Source: Bacteroidales bacterium (GTDB lineage: Bacteria > Bacteroidota > Bacteroidia > Bacteroidales > UBA10428). Taken from it: a stretch of 64,000 bases of DNA. The translations under genes were made by a program, and so were the position numbers. Each line of letters starts with the position of its first letter. The first letter of the stretch is position 1. Below are positions 29,042 through 36,707 of the stretch, piece by piece. The stretch spans positions 1 through 64,000 of the forward strand of contig JAFGBD010000012.1 of assembly GCA_016933335.1 (NCBI GenBank), in the 5' to 3' direction. The notes under the pieces were generated by a model that did no database searches, was not told the DNA's origin, and worked only from the letters and a program-made list of their open reading frames with translations.

Positions 29042-30031
29042 ATGATCATTTCCCGGACACCTTTCAGGATTAGTTTTGTAGGCGGCGGCTCAGACATGGA
29101 AACCTTTTATTCCAGGCACCGCGGGGCTGTCCTGAGCACCTCCATCAACAAATACATGTACATCTCCTCGCACAGGTTCTTCTTCCCGGATAAAATCCGC
29201 ATCAAATATTCACAGACAGAAACAGTGAATTCCGTTCAGGAACTTCAGCATCCCATCCTGCGTGAGACGTTGAAAAAGCTGAATATCCCGGGAGGAACAG
29301 AGATAAGCTCCATTGCTGATATACCTGCCGGAACCGGTATGGGCTCCTCTTCGTCTTTCACGGTCGGACTGCTGCATAATCTTTATGCAGTAAAACGGCA
29401 GTTTGTGACACACGAACAGCTGGCAAGAGAAGCATGTGAGATCGAGATCGGCCTGCTCAAGGAACCGATAGGTAAGCAAGACCAGTATGCTGTTGCTTTC
29501 GGCGGATTAAATGTCATCTCTTTCAATCCCGACGGTAGTGTCGTTGTTGAACCATTGTATATTAAAAATGAAGTTTATGAAGCATTGCAGGAAAACCTGC
29601 TTATGTTTTATACCGGTAATCAGCGCAAAGCTTCTGATATTCTGTCAGAACAGAAAAAAAATGCATCAAGGGAAGATAAGTTCAATATCCTGAAGTCGAT
29701 GGTGACCCTTGTATCTGATCTTAAAGAATGCCTGTACAATGAAAACCTTGATGATTTCGGAAAAATTCTGCATGAGAACTGGATCCTGAAACAAAAACTG
29801 GCAGCACATATCAGCAACAGCGAGATCGGGGAGATGTACAGGACAGGTTTGAAGAATGGTGCCACAGGGGGAAAGTTGCTCGGTGCCGGTGGCGGTGGTT
29901 TTATGTTATTCTACTGTGAAAAAAACAAACAAATGAAACTTACTGAATCGTTGAAACATTGCAGAAAATTTGATTTTGCTTTCGAACGCGACGGTTCAAA
30001 ACTTATTTATTTTGCCGATGAAAAATTCTGA
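29042..30031 (+). CDS. hddA: D-glycero-alpha-D-manno-heptose-7-phosphate kinase
   Basis: The 329-residue GHMP kinase begins MIISRTPFRISFVGGGSDM, with the ATP loop PAGTGMGSSSSF at about 95-106 and a C-terminal GGKLLGAGGGGFMLFY. These are typical of HddA, which phosphorylates C1 of heptose-7-phosphate. It starts 2 bp after the fusion gene's stop codon and overlaps gmhA by 14 bp, so the three genes form one operon. Confidence 0.92.
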   Translation: MIISRTPFRISFVGGGSDMETFYSRHRGAVLSTSINKYMYISSHRFFFPDKIRIKYSQTETVNSVQELQHPILRETLKKLNIPGGTEISSIADIPAGTGMGSSSSFTVGLLHNLYAVKRQFVTHEQLAREACEIEIGLLKEPIGKQDQYAVAFGGLNVISFNPDGSVVVEPLYIKNEVYEALQENLLMFYTGNQRKASDILSEQKKNASREDKFNILKSMVTLVSDLKECLYNENLDDFGKILHENWILKQKLAAHISNSEIGEMYRTGLKNGATGGKLLGAGGGGFMLFYCEKNKQMKLTESLKHCRKFDFAFERDGSKLIYFADEKF

Positions 30032-30626
30032 TTATACTGCCTATTTTGATAAAGTTGCAGCTACGCTTAAAAAGATTGACCAGGATATTCTTGAAAAACT
30101 GGTAAAGGTCATTCTTGAATGCCGCGACAGGGGTAATACCATTTATATCTTCGGAAACGGAGGAAGTGCCGCAACAGCCTCGCATGTCGCCGGTGATTTC
30201 ATGAAAGGTATCTCTTACCAGCTTGAAAAACGTTTCAGGGTAATATGTCTTTGTGATAATATTCCGGGTACATCTGCCATATCCAATGATCTCACCTATG
30301 AGGATGTTTTCATCGAACCCCTGAAAAGTTTTGTGAATAAAAACGATGTTGTGATCGGAATTTCAGGCAGCGGGAACTCGGTCAATGTTATCAGGGCATT
30401 GGAATACGCCGTCGCAAAAGGTGCAACTACTGTTGCCATGGTTGGTTATAAAGGAGGCAAACTCAAAGATACCGCCGACATCGTGGTTCATGTTCCCGTC
30501 GATGATATGGAGGTTGCAGAGGATATCCATCTTATCATTTTTCATGCCATAAAGCAAAGCATTAACCGTCTCTTAAAGGGAGACCATTATTCAATGGGAT
30601 CTAACTATGACCGGCGTGTGAAGTGA
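30018..30626 (+). CDS. gmhA: Sedoheptulose-7-phosphate isomerase
   Basis: From ATG 30018 (MKNSDYTAYF) the protein has 202 residues and overlaps the end of hddA; the longer alternative start inside hddA is unlikely. The SIS domain carries FGNGGSAATASH and GISGSGNSVNV, as in GmhA. It converts sedoheptulose-7-phosphate to D-glycero-D-manno-heptose-7-phosphate, the entry step for both GDP- and ADP-heptose. It ends 51 bp from the convergent family 9 glycosyltransferase gene. Confidence 0.93.
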   Translation: MKNSDYTAYFDKVAATLKKIDQDILEKLVKVILECRDRGNTIYIFGNGGSAATASHVAGDFMKGISYQLEKRFRVICLCDNIPGTSAISNDLTYEDVFIEPLKSFVNKNDVVIGISGSGNSVNVIRALEYAVAKGATTVAMVGYKGGKLKDTADIVVHVPVDDMEVAEDIHLIIFHAIKQSINRLLKGDHYSMGSNYDRRVK

Positions 30627-30677
30627 GCTCAAAACAAGCACTCTTTTATTGTACAGGCTATCTGATCCTGAAAGGTA

Positions 30678-31550
30678 TCACAATATGTTTTTTACCATTG
30701 AATAGATCTCTTCAGGATTAATTCTGGCCATACAATGGTCGGGACCATGAGGGCAGGGCCTTCCGTAAAGCTTACCATCCACATTCTTATCGGAGTCTAT
30801 GCACTCTTCGGTAAAGGGCAGCCGGCATGTACGGTCAGCTATGAGATGATGGTGTTCATCATATCCGTATCTCTCCCTTAATGTGGCACCCCAGAGCACA
30901 ACGGCAGGTTTTTTCAGCATGTGGGCAGCATGCATGACAAGGTTATCCGAGGTAATTACCAGATCGCATCTTCTGAGAACATTGATTAATTGCCGGAGAT
31001 CTGTCAGACCGAGCAATGAATAACTGTTGCGGATATGAACGTCCCTCAGCCTTCCGACCTGGAAGACAAAATAATGATCCATTTTAAGCTTTTCCACGAG
31101 TGCATGCCAGAGAAACGGAGGCATAACTTTCCTCGGGGAATCAGATGCCGGAGCTATGGCTATGCTGATGCTTTTCCAGGGGACAGCGTCTGTGAGTATG
31201 GAATCTTCAACCTCCATATCCGGAAGATAAAGTTTTTCTTCCACAGGGATATCCAGTCCGAAAGCTTTGGCTAATGTCTGGTATGCACGATGCACTCCCG
31301 GGCCCAGAATATCCATGCTCCAGTAGTCTACACTCACTATCTGTTCATCTTTTCCGGGATAGCCGATCTCTGATATGGCGGGATGACCTTTAAACACGGT
31401 CAGGTAATTGGTCCGCCTGATCAGGTTATACTTCCTGGCAGGATCCCGTTCAAGAACCTGTTTTAAAACCCCGGAGAGCATCAGCATGTCTCCAAAGCCA
31501 CCGATCGGATTGATCCAGGGATATGAATCAGGCTGCTTCATTCTTCTCAT
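30678..31550 (-). CDS. Glycosyltransferase family 9 (heptosyltransferase-like), last gene of the radical SAM operon
   Basis: The 290-residue protein has the GT9 start INPIGGFGDMLMLSGVL and the donor-site segment VITSDNLVMHAAHMLKKPAVVLWGAT, so it resembles ADP-heptose:LPS heptosyltransferases. The start may be ATG 31550 or 31541. Either start lies inside the 3' end of the upstream radical SAM gene (overlap 23 or 14 bp), so translation is coupled. LPS heptosyltransferases are not normally embedded in radical SAM operons; here it may glycosylate the Ser/Tyr-rich peptide encoded at the operon's start. Acceptor and donor are inferred, not shown. Confidence 0.87.
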   Translation of the reverse strand: MRRMKQPDSYPWINPIGGFGDMLMLSGVLKQVLERDPARKYNLIRRTNYLTVFKGHPAISEIGYPGKDEQIVSVDYWSMDILGPGVHRAYQTLAKAFGLDIPVEEKLYLPDMEVEDSILTDAVPWKSISIAIAPASDSPRKVMPPFLWHALVEKLKMDHYFVFQVGRLRDVHIRNSYSLLGLTDLRQLINVLRRCDLVITSDNLVMHAAHMLKKPAVVLWGATLRERYGYDEHHHLIADRTCRLPFTEECIDSDKNVDGKLYGRPCPHGPDHCMARINPEEIYSMVKNIL

Positions 31551-32607
31551 TTAAGAAATTTATAAGGAAGTCCTTTACCATACTTATTCGCGCATGACAC
31601 CAATTATCATCGAGCAGTTCATCATTTTGTGAGAAAGCATCCATGATGGTATTCCCAAAACAGGACGACCATAAACTGCAGCTATTGCAGTTCCTCACTT
31701 TACTTATATCATTCAACAGCTGATGATGATACTGGTTTGTTTTATGAACCATCTCTTCCATCGTTTCATTGAACAGGTTACCCAGTGGCATACCTGGTTT
31801 CTTATAATGACGATAGTCTCCTTCGGTGTCAATAACAACCGGTATTTCCTGACGGATATCTCCGGACAGGTTGTTGTTCAGCAATGACCGGGCTGTATCA
31901 GCCAGGCTGCTGTATGGTTCAACGGTGCTGATCCGGTCTTTTATCTGCCACCACAAAGGAAAGGTCTGTTGCAGGAACTCTTTAAAATCTTCCGGTGTAA
32001 TATTCAGATCCTCAAGGGCAGCATCCCTTATCATCACCGGATTTACAGATACAGGGCCGTTCAGGTTGATGTTGGTAAGATAGTAAAACACATCTTCGGG
32101 AAGATCCAATGATTTTTTTGTAACCACGTAATTGATCCCGACATTGATATTCTTCTTCTCAAGAAGCATCAATGCTGCAAATAACTTATTCTTGTAAGCA
32201 TGCCTGTCACCCGGCTTTTTCAGAAGCCTGACCGAATTATCCGGATCGATGCTGGTACCAATATTCTTAAGGTTAAGTGCCGTTAAAACCTGCAAAAAAC
32301 TTTCGGTCAGCAGCGTAAGGTTGCTCTGGAAACTGTGTATGATCCGGTGACTGCACTCAGCACAATACGCTGTCTGGGTTTTTAACACGTTTCTGTAAAA
32401 GTCAATGCCCAATAACAATGGTTCTCCGCCATGCCACTGTATTTCAATAGTCTCATCATGATTGAGTTTGAGATACCGGCCGGCTTTACTGAAAAGATTT
32501 TTTAAGAATGACAGGTTCACCTTTCTGAGTTTTCTCGATTTATCAGTGAAACAATAGATGCAATCAGAATTGCACCGGTTAACCGTTTTCAAAACCAAAA
32601 TGGGCAT
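31528..32607 (-). CDS. Radical SAM protein with eroded SPASM domain
   Basis: The 359-residue protein has the radical SAM cluster motif C12-x3-C16-x2-C19 (RCNSDCIYC) and WHGGEPLL. It is a paralogue of the gene at 32620-33720 (shared WHGGEPLLxG, SxQ(S/T)NLT, GTSxDP, FYxLTN and NPV). The C-terminal SPASM region keeps only C307, C310, C316 and C337. The two cysteines before it are gone (IDTEGDYRHYKK where the paralogue has C255 and C271), and T320 replaces the fourth clustered cysteine. It probably binds fewer auxiliary clusters. It should modify a peptide, presumably the YxSx repeat protein. It begins 12 bp after the upstream gene. Confidence 0.88.
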   Translation of the reverse strand: MPILVLKTVNRCNSDCIYCFTDKSRKLRKVNLSFLKNLFSKAGRYLKLNHDETIEIQWHGGEPLLLGIDFYRNVLKTQTAYCAECSHRIIHSFQSNLTLLTESFLQVLTALNLKNIGTSIDPDNSVRLLKKPGDRHAYKNKLFAALMLLEKKNINVGINYVVTKKSLDLPEDVFYYLTNINLNGPVSVNPVMIRDAALEDLNITPEDFKEFLQQTFPLWWQIKDRISTVEPYSSLADTARSLLNNNLSGDIRQEIPVVIDTEGDYRHYKKPGMPLGNLFNETMEEMVHKTNQYHHQLLNDISKVRNCNSCSLWSSCFGNTIMDAFSQNDELLDDNWCHARISMVKDFLINFLNEKNEAA

Positions 32608-32619
32608 CCGGCAAACTGG

Positions 32620-33720
32620 TTAAGGTTTGAAGATTGAACCGGTGACGGGTTCAAAGTACTTCTCGATAAATCCCTTTTTAGCATAGCACCATTCACTCTT
32701 ATGATTAAAATCCCTGTGTTTGGACCAGGCATCAAGCGGACACCCTCCATGACAGATCTCCCAGAAACGACATCCGGCACATTCCCCTTCCATTAATATC
32801 CTGTTTCTTTTCTCAAGCTGGTCTCTTTCCGGATGCCTGAGTATTTCGCTTATTTTGCTATCCCGGATATTACCATAATCGAGCAATTTCCAGTCAGATG
32901 ATCTTCCGCATTGCGAAGTATCGCCCTCGGGCGAAATGTTTATATGATGGTAGGTGCAGCTGCCTGAATCTACACAGGCCAGGCTTCTGTGACCATGTAT
33001 TATGTTATTCACAAGAGATTTGAATGGCTCTACATCCGGATAACGGTTCCGGTTTTCCCACCAGACCGGAAAAATTGCACCTAAAAACTCAACAAACTGC
33101 ACAGGAGTTACAGACAGGTATTTTCTCTCTTCATCATATATCAGAACAGGATTAAAATTAACACCTCCCGTCAGAAGGAAATTGGTTAAAAAATAAAACA
33201 CTCCCAGGGGATCTTTTAATGACATGCCGGTGACCACATATATCATTCCCCAGCCGATATCATATTTATCAAGTATTTTAAGTGCACGGATGAACTTTTT
33301 ATTATAGGATAATGTGTCAATGTTTTTACCCGGGCCACGCATATGAGGTTCCGGATCGTAACTGGTCCCGACACTTTTGATCCCCATGGCATTAAAAATG
33401 CTCACAAATTCTTCTGTGAAACAGGTAAGGTTTGTCTGGATGGAATGACTAATCCTGTTCCCGGTATCAGGACAATAATTTTTCTGAAAATCAATAATAT
33501 GCTTATAATAAGCTGCTCCCGGCAGCAATGGTTCACCTCCGTGCCACAGAAAATCCAGAGTTTCATCAGGATTATCAAGCAGGTATTCATTGGTTCTTTG
33601 AAACAGCAGCCTGATGATATCCAGTGACATGGTTTTTCCCGTGTTCTCTTTCCGGACGACATCACAATAACGGCAATTGGAATTGCACTTTTCTGTTACT
33701 TTTATAATTATGGTTGCCAT
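32620..33720 (-). CDS. Radical SAM/SPASM peptide-modifying protein
   Basis: The 366-residue protein has the radical SAM motif C12-x3-C16-x2-C19 (KCNSNCRYC), WHGGEPLLPG and a complete SPASM signature: C255-x10-G-x4-C271, then C314-x2-C317-x5-C323-x3-C327 and C345. It should bind one catalytic and two auxiliary 4Fe-4S clusters, as do sulfatase- and peptide-maturing enzymes of this class. Its ATG lies 13 bp inside the pseudo-radical-SAM gene. The lack of a sulfatase gene and the presence of a repeat peptide in the operon favour peptide modification. Confidence 0.93.
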   Translation of the reverse strand: MATIIIKVTEKCNSNCRYCDVVRKENTGKTMSLDIIRLLFQRTNEYLLDNPDETLDFLWHGGEPLLPGAAYYKHIIDFQKNYCPDTGNRISHSIQTNLTCFTEEFVSIFNAMGIKSVGTSYDPEPHMRGPGKNIDTLSYNKKFIRALKILDKYDIGWGMIYVVTGMSLKDPLGVFYFLTNFLLTGGVNFNPVLIYDEERKYLSVTPVQFVEFLGAIFPVWWENRNRYPDVEPFKSLVNNIIHGHRSLACVDSGSCTYHHINISPEGDTSQCGRSSDWKLLDYGNIRDSKISEILRHPERDQLEKRNRILMEGECAGCRFWEICHGGCPLDAWSKHRDFNHKSEWCYAKKGFIEKYFEPVTGSIFKP

Positions 33721-34580
33721 ATGAATTCTTCCTTTGTCGTGTTCTCTCTTTTCTTCAGATGCAGATCCACTGCCTCGAGAAATTCACTGAAAAAATCCCT
33801 GCAACCAGGATTATCTTTAATGGTATCTGCATATTTTCCAAGGCATATCCGCCAGCCTTTGCAGCAGGCACAGGGTGTTGGTTCCAGAAAGAATTCCTGC
33901 CACCGGTATAAATATTCCTTATAGGCTTTTTCCTGTGTAATACGGTCCAGCTTGTCAAGCTCCAGCAGGATACCGTTTACTGAATTCATTTGTTTACGGG
34001 AAAGAGCAAGCATACCCTCCCCGGTCAGATGAATGTATCTTGAAGCATCATCGAAGTACACAGCGCCATAATCAGTCCTGTTCTGCGGATGATAATAGCG
34101 GGTTACGTAACTGAAAGGTAATATCTCCCGGTGATTTACCACATTTAAAAGTGCATATGTCATCAGGTCTGTCAGTTCCTCCCAGTTCACTGTTTTACCA
34201 TTGATGATGACGGCACAATAATAACCCAGTGATGAGAGAATCCTGATATCCCGGTAACAATTCTCATAGTCAGTCCTGAAATAAAACCGGATATTGAGCT
34301 TCTTAATGACGGAAGCCATTTTCAGAAAACTGCTTAACCTGCCCAGCGAAGGAGATACAATGGCAATGGGGAACTTGCTCCATTCAGGTTTATAAATGAT
34401 ATCGGACAATGATTTTTTGGTTTCATATATGACACAGTGAATGTGTATATGATGATCCCTCGCATCAGACTCCAGGTCATACAGCTTCGAAAGACTGTCC
34501 AGAAAAAACACAACAGACCGGTCCCTGATACGTTTAAGAATTTTCGGGTTGTAATCACATACCAAAAAGTGTTCAGCCAT
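33708..34580 (-). CDS. Pseudo-radical-SAM protein (SPASM-like, no CxxxCxxC)
   Basis: From ATG 34580 (MAEHFLVCDYNP) the protein has 290 residues; the longer start at 34589 would be TTG. No CxxxCxxC cluster motif is present at the N-terminus, but the C-terminal part keeps a cysteine knot (C237, C239, C240, C246, C260 in TPCACCKGWRICLG and GCRDFF) like a reduced SPASM domain. I take it to be a non-catalytic partner, similar in concept to the pseudo-rSAM subunits described in Bacteroidales peptide systems. The start overlaps the preceding stop by 8 bp (ATGGCTGA) and its end overlaps the next gene by 13 bp. Confidence 0.75.
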   Translation of the reverse strand: MAEHFLVCDYNPKILKRIRDRSVVFFLDSLSKLYDLESDARDHHIHIHCVIYETKKSLSDIIYKPEWSKFPIAIVSPSLGRLSSFLKMASVIKKLNIRFYFRTDYENCYRDIRILSSLGYYCAVIINGKTVNWEELTDLMTYALLNVVNHREILPFSYVTRYYHPQNRTDYGAVYFDDASRYIHLTGEGMLALSRKQMNSVNGILLELDKLDRITQEKAYKEYLYRWQEFFLEPTPCACCKGWRICLGKYADTIKDNPGCRDFFSEFLEAVDLHLKKRENTTKEEFIWQP

Positions 34581-35595
34581 TTGATGCAAATTGATAGATT
34601 TCTTTCATTCTCACCGGATACTCATTCAGAAAACGGTTCAGGCTGTGCGCCTGGCATCCTCCCTTGCAGAGATCTTCTTCACGGTATTTGCAGTTGTCAC
34701 ATTCCTCATAAATCCCTCCTGATTCAACCCTGATCTTTCTGTGAATGTCTTCATAATAATCAAAAATTTCCCGGATGGAATTGAAGTCAAAGACCGACTT
34801 TTTATGAAAATCAGACAAAGGAAAACATGGCCAGAGGCTCATGTCGGGACCGATATCAATAACCGGGGCACACCCGAAATCATAATGACCCCCGGTATTC
34901 CGGTATAACCAGCCAAGCTGTTCATCGCTGAACCTGCAGAGCGGGAATCCGCAATCAAGACCGGGCTTTATCCTGAGCCGTTCCATCACCGGGACAAAAG
35001 AGTAAAACCTGTCTATGATCTTTTTGATGTCACCAGGCTGAATAAATTTATTCTTCTTCCCGGCAATAGGATGCGCAAGACCAACCCTGATAGTCCTGTT
35101 CAATCCGTATTCGTTTATATATTGAAAGATAAAACTTATATCGAAATCAAGCCTGTAAATATTAAAACCGGGGGTTATGCGTTCGCAGAAAGTACCCAGG
35201 AACCGTTTGATGCTCTCGGTTTCAGAAAGGCTCTGGGGTGTTGATTTCGGCTCGTTAAGATTAATGGTGAAAGATAACCTGTCAGGAGGAATACCGGAAA
35301 AAATGTTGCCTGCCTCACGAAGCTTGTCATCGCTCATAATACCGTTTGTAAAAACATTTATTCCGAAACCCCTTTCAAGAAGATATGCAATCATATCATT
35401 AAAATCGGGATGCAGTGTCGGTTCGCCACCCAGGATCTGAAATCTCTTTTCACCGGAAGTGGTGAAAAAATCAGCAAGATAAATCAGGTTTTCCCAGCTG
35501 ATGATGTCTGAAGGTGCGGAATCTGATAAATGCTTTTTGGCAAAACAATAAGGACATGACCTGTTACAGGTTTGTGTGAACAGAACATTAGGCAT
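34573..35595 (-). CDS. Radical SAM/SPASM protein, first enzyme gene of the peptide operon
   Basis: The 340-residue protein has C10-x3-C14-x2-C17 (TCNRSCPYCFAKK), the LGGEPTLHPDF motif and SPASM-like cysteines: CAPVIDIGPDMSLWPC, then C299-x2-C302-x7-C310-x3-C314 (CDNCKYREEDLCKGGC). It differs from the two downstream radical SAM paralogues (GGEPT rather than WHGGEPLL), so it belongs to a different subgroup. It starts 24 bp after the peptide gene and overlaps the pseudo-radical-SAM gene by 8 bp. The substrate is inferred to be the YxSx repeat protein. Confidence 0.92.
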   Translation of the reverse strand: MPNVLFTQTCNRSCPYCFAKKHLSDSAPSDIISWENLIYLADFFTTSGEKRFQILGGEPTLHPDFNDMIAYLLERGFGINVFTNGIMSDDKLREAGNIFSGIPPDRLSFTINLNEPKSTPQSLSETESIKRFLGTFCERITPGFNIYRLDFDISFIFQYINEYGLNRTIRVGLAHPIAGKKNKFIQPGDIKKIIDRFYSFVPVMERLRIKPGLDCGFPLCRFSDEQLGWLYRNTGGHYDFGCAPVIDIGPDMSLWPCFPLSDFHKKSVFDFNSIREIFDYYEDIHRKIRVESGGIYEECDNCKYREEDLCKGGCQAHSLNRFLNEYPVRMKEIYQFASNG

Positions 35596-35619
35596 TTGAA
35601 AAATTATCAGGTAAAATAA

Positions 35620-36093
35620 CTATTTTCCGCTGGAGTAAGTACTTCCGTAACTACTATACCTTGAAGAACAATAATAACTGTAATAATAAAGACTACCCCG
35701 TCCGCTGCAATACTGGCTGTAGTAACCACTACTATATTTGCTGCTGTACTTGCTGCTGTAACTGCTGCTGTAACTGCTGCTGTAACTGCTGCTGTATCCA
35801 CTGTTGTATCCGCTGTTGTATCCGCTGTTGTAACTGCTGCTGTATCCGCCACTGCTGTAAGCACTGTTATAACCGCTGCTGTAACCGCTTCCATAACCGC
35901 TGTTATAAAGACTGGAGTACTGGTTGCTGGAATACCAGCTTGAATAGTATTCATCCTCATCAGGCTCACACCTGTTAAATACCAGCAGTGCCGTTCCGGA
36001 ACCTGCTGCAATCATCGCCATGCGCCTGATAGCTTCACGTCTTGATGTTTTTTTCTGATTGTTCGCGGATTTGCGTTGTTCTGAGTTTTTCAT
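35620..36093 (-). CDS. Tat-signal protein with Tyr-x-Ser-x tetrapeptide repeats (candidate modified peptide)
   Basis: The 157-residue protein begins with a twin-arginine signal (SRREAIRR, R18/R19) and a hydrophobic stretch to about residue 39, then C42 and an acidic spacer (EPDEDE). Residues 49-157 hold 30 tyrosines. From Y63 to Y79 and from Y84 to Y128 tyrosines recur exactly every four residues (YNSG, YSSG, YSSS, YSSK). C129 and C142 are the only other cysteines. Low complexity is not a translation artefact: the frame has a proper start, signal and stop, and is followed by five tightly packed genes. Three radical SAM enzymes and a GT9 enzyme probably act on it. No database family is recognised. 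Confidence 0.85.
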   Translation of the reverse strand: MKNSEQRKSANNQKKTSRREAIRRMAMIAAGSGTALLVFNRCEPDEDEYYSSWYSSNQYSSLYNSGYGSGYSSGYNSAYSSGGYSSSYNSGYNSGYNSGYSSSYSSSYSSSYSSKYSSKYSSGYYSQYCSGRGSLYYYSYYCSSRYSSYGSTYSSGK

Positions 36094-36221
36094 AACGGTG
36101 GGTATAGGTGGTCAATTATTTTGCAATATAATCAAAATTAAACAATCCCGGATAAGTTTTCGTGTTTTTTTACCTGCCAGCCTGTCTCTGCAGATTCATC
36201 GTGACCAATCCTCCAGCCTGT

Positions 36222-36262
36222 AAGAAAAAAGAATCCTGCCGGTGGCTGGTTATACCGGCAGG
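36222..36262 (-). terminator. Rho-independent terminator after the YtfJ-family gene
   Basis: On the minus strand CCTGCCGGT pairs with ACCGGCAGG (9 bp, 10-nt loop; plus-strand 36235-36262), followed by ATTCTTTTTT. It lies between the YtfJ-type gene (ends 36294) and the repeat peptide gene (starts 36093), so the peptide operon probably has its own promoter in 36094-36220. Confidence 0.85.
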
Positions 36263-36293
36263 GTTGAAAACCAAAAAGATTTACGGTAACCTT

Positions 36294-36695
36294 TTATTCT
36301 TTTCCCTTTTTCTGCTCTTTCTGCTCTCTTTCCTCTCTTTTCTGCTTCATGTCCATCATCTTTTCCATAAGGTCAGGAGCTTTCTCCAGCAATGTCTGTA
36401 AACCTTTCTTCTGGTCAGAAGGGATAAAATAAATCTCATCTCCCTTTGTAACCAGGAATCCCACAGGTGTGATGCCGATGCCTCCGCCTGCACCCACACC
36501 TTTTCCTTTGCCATGATGCCTTTTGTTCTCATCACCTTCTCCGTTACCTCCGCCATATCCCAGTCCGACTTTGATGACCGGCTTGCAGGTGAACTCTCCA
36601 AACTTGAATTCATCACCCAGTACAGTATCGGTTTTGGCAATGCCTTTCAGATTTTCGGATAATTTATCCAGTAACTGTTCAAAATTTGTTTCCAT
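36294..36695 (-). CDS. YtfJ/GerW-family protein
   Basis: The 133-residue protein has the family layout: an N-terminal helical part (FEQLLDKLSENLKG), then VLGDEFKFGEFTCKPVIKVGLGYGGG, a Gly/charge-rich insert (about 50-75), GVGAGGGIGITPVGFLV and a charged C-terminal tail. YtfJ (GerW) is a spore-associated protein in Bacillus, but homologues occur in non-sporulating bacteria, where the role is unclear. The DUF2953-like gene lies 12 bp upstream, repeating the ytfI-ytfJ pairing of Bacillus. Confidence 0.88.
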   Translation of the reverse strand: METNFEQLLDKLSENLKGIAKTDTVLGDEFKFGEFTCKPVIKVGLGYGGGNGEGDENKRHHGKGKGVGAGGGIGITPVGFLVTKGDEIYFIPSDQKKGLQTLLEKAPDLMEKMMDMKQKREEREQKEQKKGKE

Positions 36696-36707
36696 GATTG
36701 TTTGTAT

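Noticed and set aside
35607-36011. Overlapping frames with Thr/Ala/Val or Cys-rich low-complexity translations across the peptide gene
   Set aside because: They are shadows of the 12-bp repeat tract read in other frames; only the frame 35620-36093 has an ATG, a Tat signal and operon-like spacing.
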